Source: Planktophila grossartii (lineage in GTDB: Bacteria > Actinomycetota > Actinomycetes > Nanopelagicales > Nanopelagicaceae). From it: 64,000 nt of DNA. Position 1 is the first letter of the stretch; each line of letters opens with the position of its first letter. Both the position numbers and the translations under genes were made by a program. Shown in pieces: positions 8,386 to 16,830 of this stretch. The DNA lies in assembly GCA_965234365.1 (NCBI GenBank), contig OZ248345.1:1116001-1180000 (forward strand). The letters run 5' to 3'. The notes under the pieces were generated by a model. That model searched no databases. It saw only the letters and a program-made list of their open reading frames with translations, and was not told the origin of the DNA.

Positions 8386-9267
8386 TTAACGACCTAGGAT
8401 GTCGCGCATCAACTGCGCAGTTTCGCTTGGTGTCTGTCCGACCTTTACGCCAGCTGCTTCAAGTGCATCTTTCTTAGCCTGCGCTGTGCCTGATGAGCCA
8501 GAGACAATGGCGCCTGCGTGGCCCATCGTCTTGCCTTCAGGAGCTGTAAATCCTGCAACGTAACCAACAACTGGCTTTGTGACATATTCGGCGATAAATG
8601 CAGCTGCACGTTCTTCAGCATCTCCGCCGATTTCACCAATCATGACGATTGCTGTTGTCTCAGGATCATCTTGGAAAGCACGAAGGCAATCGATATGAGT
8701 TGTTCCGATAACTGGGTCTCCACCGATACCGACTGCTGTTGAGAATCCGATATCACGGAGTTCGTACATCATTTGATAGGTAAGTGTTCCTGATTTTGAC
8801 ACAAGTCCGATTGGTCCGCGCTTGGTGATATCTGCAGGAATGATGCCGACATTTGACTGCTCTGGGCTAATAAGTCCAGGGCAGTTAGGTCCGACAATCT
8901 GTGTTGTTCCCTTTTGTAATGAGTATGCATAGAAGTATGCAGAGTCATGCACAGGAATTCCTTCAGTGATCACAACGACGAGCGGCATCTTTGCATCGAT
9001 AGCATCGATCACAGCAGCTTTGGCAAACTTGGGAGGAACGAAGACGACAGAGACGTTGGCAGCTGTTGCAGCCATCGCTTCAGCGACTGTGTTGAAGACT
9101 GGAAGTGAAGTTCCATCGATATCGACGACCTGACCGCCCTTGCCCGGTGTTACTCCACCGACAACTTTGGTGCCTGATGCCAACATACGACGGGTGTGCT
9201 TGGTTCCTTCAGAACCTGTCATGCCCTGAACGATGACTTTGCTTGAAGCGTTGATAAAGATAGACAT
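8386..9267 (-). CDS. sucD: Succinate-CoA ligase, alpha subunit
   Basis: With SucC it converts succinyl-CoA to succinate while phosphorylating ADP or GDP. Seen: CoA-binding Rossmann part with VQGMTGSEGTKHT and GGVTPGKGG, IVGPNCPG, and the phospho-histidine segment GHAGAIVSGSSGTA whose His is transiently phosphorylated. The 293-aa length is normal. The ATG at 9267 shares a base with the sucC stop, giving coupled synthesis of the two subunits. Confidence 0.97.
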   Translation of the reverse strand: MSIFINASSKVIVQGMTGSEGTKHTRRMLASGTKVVGGVTPGKGGQVVDIDGTSLPVFNTVAEAMAATAANVSVVFVPPKFAKAAVIDAIDAKMPLVVVITEGIPVHDSAYFYAYSLQKGTTQIVGPNCPGLISPEQSNVGIIPADITKRGPIGLVSKSGTLTYQMMYELRDIGFSTAVGIGGDPVIGTTHIDCLRAFQDDPETTAIVMIGEIGGDAEERAAAFIAEYVTKPVVGYVAGFTAPEGKTMGHAGAIVSGSSGTAQAKKDALEAAGVKVGQTPSETAQLMRDILGR

Positions 9268-10433
9268 TACTTCGCCGCCAATTCTGCAGCGCGTGATGCT
9301 GCTCCATCCATAGTTTCAGCTTGCTCAACCAATGGGTGGTTTGCAGCGTTAAGAATTGCGCGTCCTTCGAGGACGTTATTTCCATCAAGGCGAACCACAA
9401 TTGGCTTAGTTGCCTTTGGTCCAAGTAGTTCAAGAGCCTGCACAATGCCATTTGCAACAGCATCACACGCTGTGATTCCACCGAATACGTTGACAAATAC
9501 GCTCTTTACATCGGGATCGCCGAGAATGATGGAGAGCCCATCAGCCATAACTTGTGCTGAAGCACCGCCACCAATATCGAGGAAGTTCGCTGGGCGCATG
9601 CCACCGAACTTTTCGCCAGCGTATGCAACAACATCGAGAGTCGACATCACAAGGCCTGCACCGTTGCCGATGATTCCGACCTGACCGTTATCGAGCTTGA
9701 CGTAGTTAAGGCCCTTCTCCTTTGCAGCAGCTTCGAGTGCATTTGCTGTTGCATGGTCGACGAGAGCTTCGTGATCCGGCTGACGGAAATCTGCATTGTC
9801 ATCGAGAGTGACCTTGCCATCAAGTGCAACGACGCGGCCATCTTCAGTCTTTACGAGTGGGTTCACTTCAACAAGAGTTGCATCTTCAGATTGGAAAGTC
9901 TCCCAGAGCTTTACCAATACATCGGCAACTTGATCTGCAACATCTGCCGGGAACTGCGCCTGAGCGACAATCTCTTTCGCCTTTGCAAGTGAGATTCCAT
10001 CAACAGCATTTACTGGAACCTTTGCAAGCTTTTCTGGTGCAGTGTGTGCAACTTCTTCGATATCCATTCCACCAGCAACTGATGCCATAACGAGGAATGT
10101 GCGGTTTGAACGATCGAGAAGAATGGAAACGTAATACTCATCAACGATAGGTGCTGCTTGAGCAATCATCACTTTGTGAACTGTGTGGCCCTTAATATCC
10201 ATTCCAAGAATGGCGCTTGCCTTTTCAAATGTATCTGCTGGATCTACTGCAAGCTTTACTCCGCCTGCCTTTCCGCGGCCACCGACTTTTACCTGCGCCT
10301 TAACGACGACCTTGCTACCCATCTTCGCAGCAGCATCACGCGCCTGCTCGGGAGTTGTTGCAACAGCGCCCTGAAGAACCGGGACAGTGTGCTTTTCAAA
10401 AAGATCGCGGGCTTGGTATTCGTAGAGATCCAC
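9267..10433 (-). CDS. sucC: Succinate-CoA ligase, beta subunit
   Basis: The ATP-grasp subunit that binds nucleotide and succinate. The N-terminus (M)DLYEYQARDLFEKHTVPV is diagnostic; KAQVKVGGRGKAGGVKLA forms the nucleotide-binding part, EVNPLV the metal-binding region and LDIGGGA, FGGITACD lie near the C-terminus. 388 aa. The start codon is GTG (10431-10433), preceded by AAGGAG at good spacing. It heads sucCD and lies about 50 bp downstream of pcrA. Confidence 0.96.
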   Translation of the reverse strand: MDLYEYQARDLFEKHTVPVLQGAVATTPEQARDAAAKMGSKVVVKAQVKVGGRGKAGGVKLAVDPADTFEKASAILGMDIKGHTVHKVMIAQAAPIVDEYYVSILLDRSNRTFLVMASVAGGMDIEEVAHTAPEKLAKVPVNAVDGISLAKAKEIVAQAQFPADVADQVADVLVKLWETFQSEDATLVEVNPLVKTEDGRVVALDGKVTLDDNADFRQPDHEALVDHATANALEAAAKEKGLNYVKLDNGQVGIIGNGAGLVMSTLDVVAYAGEKFGGMRPANFLDIGGGASAQVMADGLSIILGDPDVKSVFVNVFGGITACDAVANGIVQALELLGPKATKPIVVRLDGNNVLEGRAILNAANHPLVEQAETMDGAASRAAELAAK

Positions 10434-10484
10434 GTAGGCTCCTTAAGAGTGAGGGGCGAATAGAGCCCAATCCTAAGTGCTTAT

Positions 10485-12728
10485 TTAGAGTGCTGTTACA
10501 GGGGCATAGCGCAGTAGCAGGCGCTTATCGCCGTACTGGCCAAAGTTGATGGTTGCCTCAGACTTATCGCCTTCGCCCGCAAGGGCTACAACGGTTCCTA
10601 ATCCGAATGTGTCATGTGACACACGCTGCCCGACTTCGAGAACCATGGCAGTTGATTTCTTACCTGTGGCGCGAGGCGGTGGACCAGATGGGAGTCGAGA
10701 TTTACGAACTGCAGACGATGTCGTAAATGTGCTGCGACCTTCATTCTTCCATTCGATGAGTTCGGATGGGATTTCATCGAGGAAGCGAGAACCTGGGTTG
10801 TACTTCGGTGTTCCGAAAGTTAAACGATATTCAGCACGTGAAATGTAGAGACGTTTCTCTGCGCGAGTTAAACCGACATAAGCCAAGCGACGTTCTTCCT
10901 CAATCTCTTTTGGATCATCGAGTGTTCGCGCATGTGGAAAAATTCCATCTTCCATACCGGTAAGAAATACGGTTGGGAATTCAAGTCCTTTTGCGGTGTG
11001 AAGTGTCATCAAAGTGACGACTCCCCCGTGGTCTTCGCCATCTGGAATTTCGTCGGCATCTGCAACCAACGAAACTTTTTCGAGGAATCCAGAGAGTGAA
11101 ATCTCTTCATCCTCGCCGAGCTCTTCGAAGGGACGTTCTTCATATTCCATCGATGCAGAGACGAGTTCCTTAAGGTTTTCTACGCGGACTTCATCTTGTG
11201 GATCTTTGCTGGTTTCGAGCTCGGTGAGCAGACCTGATTGTTCGAGTACCGCTTCGATGATGACTGATGGCTTTGTCTTTGCTTCAACGAGAGTTTGAAG
11301 CGCAACCAACATGGAGGTAAAAGTCATAATCGACTGCGCTGCCTTGTTGGGTACAGAGGTTGCCTCGGATACTCGCAAGAGCGCGTTCCAGAACGAAATT
11401 CCCTGTGCCTGGGCGAAGATTTCAACTTCTTCTAGCGCGCGATCGCCGATGCCTCGCTTCGGCAAGTTGATGATGCGGCGGATCGAGACTTCATCATCGG
11501 GGTTGGCGAGAACGCGAAGGTAGGCAAGTAAATCCTTGACCTCTTTACGTTCGTAGAATCGAAGGCCGCCGACGACTTTATAAGGAATAGCAGCGCGCAT
11601 AAAGATTTCTTCAAAGATACGTGACTGGGCGTTGGTGCGATAGAAGACCGCTGTATCGCCTGGATTGGAGTGGCCCATATCTTGCAGTGCGAGGATTTCA
11701 GATTTAATAAATTCAGCTTCGTCATATTCGGATTCAGCGACATAACCAACTAGCGGTGCGCCAGAGCCCGCATCGGACCAGAGGTTCTTCTCTTTACGCG
11801 ATTCATTTTTAGTAATGACAGCGTTGGCTGCGTTGAGGATATTTTGGGTGGAACGGTAATTCTGTTCGAGCAGAACTGTTGCCGCGTTGGGGTAATCGAC
11901 CTCGAATTGCAAGATATTGCGAATTGTTGCGCCTCGGAAGCCGTAGATGGATTGATCGGCATCGCCTACGACACAGAGTTCGGCAAGTGGGAAACCATCG
12001 CCTTCTACGCCGGTGAGTTCTTTAACCAATTGATATTGAGCATGGTTGGTGTCCTGGTATTCATCAACCAAGATGTGGCGGAAGCGAGAACGAAAGCGCG
12101 CCTTTGCCTCAGGGAATTTCTGCAATACCTGAACTGTCTTCATAATCAAATCATCGAAATCCATTGCGTTGGCTTGCTGAAGGCGCTTCTCGTACAAGGT
12201 GTAGACGTCGGCGACAATCGTTTCAAATTGATTGGTGGCGTGGCTTAAATATTCATAAGGCGTTTGTAGTTCGTTCTTTGCATTTGAAATCAGATTCTGG
12301 AATTGGCGTGCTGGATAACGCTTGGGGTCAATATTGAGAGTCTCCATGACGCGTGAGATGAGTTTCTGAGAATCGGCAGAATCGTAAATACTAAATGTGC
12401 TGCTGTAACCAAGGCGTTCGACTTCTTGACGGAGCATGCGCACACATGATGAGTGGAAAGTTGAGACCCACATCGACTTAGCAACCGGCCCTACTAATTC
12501 GGTAACGCGTTCTTTCATTTCGCCAGCGGCCTTATTGGTAAAGGTAATGGCCAAGATTTCATAGGGGCGAACTTCGCGGCGGGCCATGATGTAGGCGATA
12601 CGACGAGTTAAAACTCGGGTCTTTCCAGAGCCAGCACCAGCGACTACCAAGAGTGGTGAACCTGCATGGGAAACGGCCTTCTGTTGCTGCGGATTGAGTC
12701 CGTCGAGCAATGGGTCGGTCGTTGTCAT
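10485..12728 (-). CDS. pcrA: ATP-dependent DNA helicase PcrA/UvrD (SF1A)
   Basis: A 3'-5' helicase for excision repair and for clearing replication conflicts. Helicase motifs: Walker A GAGSGKTRVL, AITFTNKAAGEM (Ia), VDEYQDTN (II), GDADQSIYGFRGA (III), QNYRST (IV), TLHTAKGLEF (V) and VGLTRAEKRLY (VI). The C-terminal end has a Tudor-like patch (VLEVGQRVSHDTFGLGTVVAL), which in PcrA contacts RNA polymerase. Starting at the ATG 12726-12728 (MTTTDPLLDGLNPQQ) gives 747 aa; the upstream extension would overlap the divergent gene and lacks conservation. No Shine-Dalgarno precedes this ATG; TAGACT lies 7 nt upstream, suggesting a leaderless mRNA. Confidence 0.96.
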   Translation of the reverse strand: MTTTDPLLDGLNPQQQKAVSHAGSPLLVVAGAGSGKTRVLTRRIAYIMARREVRPYEILAITFTNKAAGEMKERVTELVGPVAKSMWVSTFHSSCVRMLRQEVERLGYSSTFSIYDSADSQKLISRVMETLNIDPKRYPARQFQNLISNAKNELQTPYEYLSHATNQFETIVADVYTLYEKRLQQANAMDFDDLIMKTVQVLQKFPEAKARFRSRFRHILVDEYQDTNHAQYQLVKELTGVEGDGFPLAELCVVGDADQSIYGFRGATIRNILQFEVDYPNAATVLLEQNYRSTQNILNAANAVITKNESRKEKNLWSDAGSGAPLVGYVAESEYDEAEFIKSEILALQDMGHSNPGDTAVFYRTNAQSRIFEEIFMRAAIPYKVVGGLRFYERKEVKDLLAYLRVLANPDDEVSIRRIINLPKRGIGDRALEEVEIFAQAQGISFWNALLRVSEATSVPNKAAQSIMTFTSMLVALQTLVEAKTKPSVIIEAVLEQSGLLTELETSKDPQDEVRVENLKELVSASMEYEERPFEELGEDEEISLSGFLEKVSLVADADEIPDGEDHGGVVTLMTLHTAKGLEFPTVFLTGMEDGIFPHARTLDDPKEIEEERRLAYVGLTRAEKRLYISRAEYRLTFGTPKYNPGSRFLDEIPSELIEWKNEGRSTFTTSSAVRKSRLPSGPPPRATGKKSTAMVLEVGQRVSHDTFGLGTVVALAGEGDKSEATINFGQYGDKRLLLRYAPVTAL

Positions 12729-12735
12729 GGCGCGG

Positions 12736-12748
12736 AGTCTATTAGGCT
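12736..12748. promoter_or_regulatory. Divergent leaderless promoter pair (two adjacent -10 boxes)
   Basis: Only 28 bp separate the pcrA ATG (minus) from the PIG-L ATG (plus). Minus-strand TAGACT (12736-12741) ends 7 nt before the pcrA ATG and plus-strand TAGGCT (12743-12748) ends 8 nt before the PIG-L ATG. Both match TANNNT and sit where transcription would begin at the start codon itself. Neither gene has a Shine-Dalgarno. The -35 regions would lie within the opposite gene's start. Confidence 0.5.
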
Positions 12749-12756
12749 TGTATGTC

Positions 12757-13482
12757 ATGGAGCCGTTATCAGATTCAGAGATCAAGCGCGTTTTAGTCGT
12801 GAATGCCCACCCCGATGATTCGGACTTTGGCGCATCAGGAACTATCGCTCAATGGGTACAAAAGGGCATTGAAGTCTCATATGTACTCTGCACCAACGGA
12901 GACCAAGGCGGCGAAGAGTCCGGTTACACAAAGGAAGAGATGCCTGCCGTTCGTCAACGCGAACAGCGGGCAGCATGTGCAGCTCTTGGAATTAGCGATG
13001 TCACATTCTTAAATTATGTCGATGGCCATCTCGAGCCAACTATCGCGCTTCGTAAAGATATTGTCCGACAAATTCGTCGCGTACAACCAGATCGCATCGT
13101 GTGCCAATCACCTGAGCGAAACTGGGAACGTATTGGTGCAAGCCATCCCGATCACTTAGCTGCAGGCGAGGCAACAATCCAAGCTGTCTATCCAGATGCG
13201 CGAAATCCATTTGCATTTACCGATCTCCTTGACGCTGAAGGTTTACAGCCATGGAGAACGAAAGAGGTATGGATGCAGGGACATGCAAACCCTGATCACT
13301 TCGTCGATATCACCGAGACATTCCACTTCAAGATTGCGGCGCTGAAAGAACATGCATCACAGACTGGCCACATGGAAAATCTCGAAGAGATGCTCCGCGA
13401 ATGGGGTCAGCGCAATGCGGGTATGGGGCAACTTCCTGAAGGACGTATCGCTGAAGCTTTTAAGATCGTTAATACAAATTAA
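12757..13482 (+). CDS. PIG-L (LmbE-like) family zinc deacetylase
   Basis: A cytoplasmic metal-dependent N-acetyl-sugar deacetylase or amidase. Metal/catalytic motif AHPDD (His18, Asp20, Asp21) and the second motif SHPDH (around residues 129-133) are intact, and TNGDQGG follows strand two. The actinobacterial family includes MshB and Mca of the mycothiol pathway, but residues that separate them are not decisive by eye, so no symbol is given. 241 aa from the ATG at 12757 (MEPLSDSEIK); an earlier in-frame start would run through the pcrA start. It converges with the cyclophilin gene, with only 8 bp between stops and no terminator visible. Confidence 0.88.
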   Translation: MEPLSDSEIKRVLVVNAHPDDSDFGASGTIAQWVQKGIEVSYVLCTNGDQGGEESGYTKEEMPAVRQREQRAACAALGISDVTFLNYVDGHLEPTIALRKDIVRQIRRVQPDRIVCQSPERNWERIGASHPDHLAAGEATIQAVYPDARNPFAFTDLLDAEGLQPWRTKEVWMQGHANPDHFVDITETFHFKIAALKEHASQTGHMENLEEMLREWGQRNAGMGQLPEGRIAEAFKIVNTN

Positions 13483-13490
13483 GGTATTGC

Positions 13491-14165
13491 TTACTTAGCT
13501 TTTGCCTTAACGATTTCAACTGTCTGAATCGGATATCCATCACCGGCATACATCGCCTGTGTTCCACTCATTTGATAAGCGCCAACTGCGCCCACTTTCT
13601 GAACGAGATCTAAGCCTTTGGTGATCTTTCCCCAGATTGTGTAATCAGGGCCAAGAGTTGTGTCCTTGTAGACCAAGAAGAACTGAGAACCGTTGGTCTT
13701 AGGGCCAGAGTTAGCCATAGCCACTGTTCCTGCTGGGTAGTTGATACCCGCAGCCTTCGGAAGATTTTCATCGATGTAGCCGGTCCACCCTGTTGGTGAT
13801 CCGCTTCCACTTGCAGTGGGGTCGCCACATTGCAGAACATAAATTCCTTCAGTTGTTAAACGGTGGCAGAGAGATTTGTTGTAGTAACCGGCGTTGGCAA
13901 GGGTTGCAATCGAAGTAACGGTGATGGGTGCCTTTGCGCCGAGAAGTGAGATAACAATGTCACCGCAATTAGTAGTGAATGTTAAAGTCTTTGCTGGGCT
14001 CTTTGCAGCAACTGTTGGCTGCTTTACCTTCGCTGGCACATGTCCTTTAGCGGTGCTCTTTGCGCATCCCGCAACTGATGTTGCACGCTCTGCAGATTGT
14101 GCTGGAGCTGTCAGTGAAAGGGATGCAAGTGCGACAACTGCTGCGACCGTAAGTAGCTTCTTCAT
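13491..14165 (-). CDS. Secreted cyclophilin-type peptidyl-prolyl isomerase
   Basis: A folding helper that isomerises Xaa-Pro bonds outside the cytoplasmic membrane. The ATG at 14163-14165 gives a signal peptide (MKKLLTVAAVVALASLSLTAPAQSAE) and 224 aa in all. The cyclophilin domain runs from about residue 67 (TLTFTTNCGDIVISLLG) through CHRLTTEGIYVLQCGDP, which carries the active-site Arg, to NGSQFFLVYKDT and GKITKGLDLVQKV. A Lys/Ala/Pro-rich linker (about 32-62) joins the domain to the signal. A longer upstream start would overlap guaA and hide the signal peptide. A GGAAGAG ribosome site precedes the chosen start; guaA ends 10 bp upstream. Confidence 0.92.
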   Translation of the reverse strand: MKKLLTVAAVVALASLSLTAPAQSAERATSVAGCAKSTAKGHVPAKVKQPTVAAKSPAKTLTFTTNCGDIVISLLGAKAPITVTSIATLANAGYYNKSLCHRLTTEGIYVLQCGDPTASGSGSPTGWTGYIDENLPKAAGINYPAGTVAMANSGPKTNGSQFFLVYKDTTLGPDYTIWGKITKGLDLVQKVGAVGAYQMSGTQAMYAGDGYPIQTVEIVKAKAK

Positions 14166-14175
14166 TTCTCTCTTC

Positions 14176-15726
14176 CTATTCCCACTCGATGGTGCCAGGT
14201 GGCTTACTTGTAACGTCAAGGACCACGCGATTGACTTCGCGGACCTCGTTGGTAATACGTGTTGAAATCTTTTCGAGAACTTCGTATGGAACGCGTGACC
14301 AATCTGCAGTCATCGCATCTTCACTCGATACTGGACGCAAGACAATGGGGTGGCCATAGGTACGACCATCGCCCTGAACTCCAACGCTTCGGACATCGGC
14401 AAGCAAAACAACTGGGCACTGCCAGATATCGCGATCGAGTCCAGCGGCTTTGAGTTCGTTACGCGCAATCAAATCTGCTTCGCGCAAAATATCGAGGCGC
14501 TCGGCTGTTACTTCGCCGATGATGCGAATGCCTAGACCTGGGCCTGGGAATGGTTGGCGCCAAACGATCTCTTCAGGAAGTCCAAGTTCTATGCCCACTT
14601 GGCGAACTTCATCTTTGAAGAGAGTGCGTAGTGGTTCAACCAATTTAAATTTCAAGTCATCAGGTAAGCCCCCCACATTGTGGTGAGATTTGATATTGGC
14701 TGTTCCTGTACCGCCGCCGGATTCAACAACATCGGGATACAAGGTGCCCTGTACTAAGAATTCAACATCTCCCCCGGCAGCAATATCGCGAGCTGCCTTT
14801 TCGAAGGAGCGAATGAATTCGCGGCCAATAATCTTGCGCTTCTCCTCAGGGTCTGTGACTCCGGCGAGAGCGTTAAGGAATTGATCGACAGCATCAACAA
14901 CAACGAGTTCGACGCCAGTCGATGCAACAAAGTCACGTTGTACTTGCTCTGATTCACCGCTACGAAGCAGACCGTGGTCTACGAAAACACAGGTCAGCTG
15001 CTTGCCAACTGCACGCTGCACGATTGCTGCAGCAACTGCAGAATCAACGCCTCCTGAAAGACCGCAGATAACGCGCTTATCGCCAATAACTGACTTCGCC
15101 TTTGCTACTTCATCTTCAGCAATGTTCTGCGTAGTCCATGATGGCTTGCATCCAGCAATGTTGAGAAGCCAGTTCTTGAGGATTGCTTGGCCATGTTCTG
15201 AGTGAAGAACTTCAGGGTGGAATTGAACTCCTGCTAACTTTCCGGATGCATCTTCAAATGCTGCAATCGGTGTATCTGATGTAGAAGCTGTCACGCTAAA
15301 TCCGCATGGAACTTCTGAGACAGCATCGCCATGCGACATCCAGACAGATTGAGTTGCAGGAAGTCCGGCAAACATCTTGGAACCAGCTTTTACTTCCAGC
15401 GGTGTACGACCGAATTCTGATTTACCAGTCTGTGCGACAACTCCGGCAAGGGCTGCAGCCATTGTCTGGAATCCATAACAAATACCGAAGGCTGGAATAT
15501 TGAGAGCGAAGATCGCTGGGTCAACTTTCGGTGCATGCTCTGCATAAACAGATGAAGGTCCGCCCGACAAAATTATTGCTTCAGGGTTCTTTGCACTTAC
15601 TTCAGCAGCGGTAATTGAAGATGGAACAATCTCTGAATAAACATTGGCTTCGCGGACGCGGCGCGCAATGAGCTGTGCATACTGTGCGCCGAAATCGACG
15701 ACGAGAACGCCGTGCTTATCGGCCAT
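14176..15726 (-). CDS. guaA: GMP synthase (glutamine-hydrolysing)
   Basis: It aminates XMP to GMP using glutamine and ATP. N-terminal class I amidotransferase: oxyanion strand LSGGPSSVY, nucleophile Cys in FGICYGFQTMA, and the His-Glu pair in FHPEVLHSE. The ATP-pyrophosphatase domain carries the PP-loop GLSGGVDSAVAA; the dimerisation domain has RQPFPGPGLGIRIIGE and the C-terminus ends PPGTIEWE. 516 aa, full length. Its start overlaps the end of guaB3 by 11 bp, so guaB-guaB3-guaA are probably one message directing IMP to GMP. Confidence 0.97.
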   Translation of the reverse strand: MADKHGVLVVDFGAQYAQLIARRVREANVYSEIVPSSITAAEVSAKNPEAIILSGGPSSVYAEHAPKVDPAIFALNIPAFGICYGFQTMAAALAGVVAQTGKSEFGRTPLEVKAGSKMFAGLPATQSVWMSHGDAVSEVPCGFSVTASTSDTPIAAFEDASGKLAGVQFHPEVLHSEHGQAILKNWLLNIAGCKPSWTTQNIAEDEVAKAKSVIGDKRVICGLSGGVDSAVAAAIVQRAVGKQLTCVFVDHGLLRSGESEQVQRDFVASTGVELVVVDAVDQFLNALAGVTDPEEKRKIIGREFIRSFEKAARDIAAGGDVEFLVQGTLYPDVVESGGGTGTANIKSHHNVGGLPDDLKFKLVEPLRTLFKDEVRQVGIELGLPEEIVWRQPFPGPGLGIRIIGEVTAERLDILREADLIARNELKAAGLDRDIWQCPVVLLADVRSVGVQGDGRTYGHPIVLRPVSSEDAMTADWSRVPYEVLEKISTRITNEVREVNRVVLDVTSKPPGTIEWE

Positions 15727-16828
15727 GCTGCATAATGATTTCTACGCGCTGGAATGACTTCACATCAGAGTATCCGCAGGTAGCCATTGCGCGACGTAGT
15801 GCGCCAAATAAGTTCATTGAGCCATCAGATGTATGTGATGGACCGTTGAGGACTTCTTCAAGTGTGCCCACAGTTCCCACATTCACGCGCTGACCGCGTG
15901 GAACATCTTGGTGATAAGCCTCTGAGCCCCAGTGCCATCCGAGCCCTGGGGATTCAACTGCCTTTGCAAGAGCTGAACCCATCATGACTGCATCCGCACC
16001 GCATGCGATTGCCTTTGCGATATCGCCAGACTTTCCGATTGATCCATCTGCAATCACATGAACGTAACGCCCACCTGATTCATCGAGATATTCACGGCGC
16101 GCGGCTGCAACATCTGCAACTGCTGTTGCCATCGGTACCTGAATGCCAAGAACTGTCTGTGTTGTGTGCGCTGCTCCCCCGCCGAATCCGACGAGAACAC
16201 CCGCAGCTCCCGCGCGCATCAAGTGAAGTGCACCAGTTGTTGTAGCAACTCCACCGACGATGACAGGGACATCAAGTTCGTAGATAAATTTCTTCAAGTT
16301 GAGAGCTTCGTTTTCTGCAGCAACATGTTCGGCAGAAACTGTCGTTCCGCGAATAACGAAGATATCGACGCCTGCATCGATAACAGCTTTGTGAAGCTCG
16401 GCTGTACGTTGCGGTGAAAGTGATGCTGCAACTGTGACGCCAGAATCGCGAATCTGCTTGATGCGCTCTTTGATGAGTTCTGGGCGAATAGGTGCTGCAT
16501 AAATCTCTTGCATACGACGAGTTGCATGCTTATCTGGCATCGAAGCGATTTCGCCCAGTGGAATACGTGGATCGTCATAGCGAGTCCAGAGACCTTCGAG
16601 GTTGAGAACTCCGAGTCCGCCGAGCTTTCCGATTGCGATTGCTGTTTCAGGAGAAACAACGGAGTCCATCGGTGCTGCGATAAGTGGGAGGTCGAACTTA
16701 TAGGCATCGATCTGCCATGCGGTGCTTACATCTTCAGGTGTGCGAGTACGACGGCTTGGGACGATAGCGATATCGTCGAATGAGTAAGCCTGGCGGGCGC
16801 GTTTTCCGGGAGCGATTTCGTAATCCAT
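15716..16828 (-). CDS. guaB3: GuaB3-family IMP dehydrogenase-related protein
   Basis: A 370-aa TIM-barrel paralogue of IMP dehydrogenase, always near guaB in actinobacteria. The N-terminus (AYSFDDIAIVPSRRT), LPLIAAPMDSVVSPE and the late ADGSIGKSGDIAKAIACGADAVMMGS match the barrel. No CBS domains are present. The loop that in IMPDH is GPGSICTTR reads GGGAAHTTQ here: the catalytic Cys is His221, and I find no Arg-Tyr dyad in the flap. It therefore should not work by the normal IMPDH covalent mechanism; a GMP-reductase-like, regulatory or other role is possible. The same loop lacks Cys in the Mycobacterium homologue as I recall it, so this is probably a family trait. Confidence 0.85.
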   Translation of the reverse strand: MDYEIAPGKRARQAYSFDDIAIVPSRRTRTPEDVSTAWQIDAYKFDLPLIAAPMDSVVSPETAIAIGKLGGLGVLNLEGLWTRYDDPRIPLGEIASMPDKHATRRMQEIYAAPIRPELIKERIKQIRDSGVTVAASLSPQRTAELHKAVIDAGVDIFVIRGTTVSAEHVAAENEALNLKKFIYELDVPVIVGGVATTTGALHLMRAGAAGVLVGFGGGAAHTTQTVLGIQVPMATAVADVAAARREYLDESGGRYVHVIADGSIGKSGDIAKAIACGADAVMMGSALAKAVESPGLGWHWGSEAYHQDVPRGQRVNVGTVGTLEEVLNGPSHTSDGSMNLFGALRRAMATCGYSDVKSFQRVEIIMQHGR

Positions 16829-16830
16829 AG

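Noticed and set aside
12757..13482. Assigning the PIG-L deacetylase as mshB or mca
   Set aside because: Both motifs are shared across the family and no other mycothiol gene is in the window, so the specific name is not supported.
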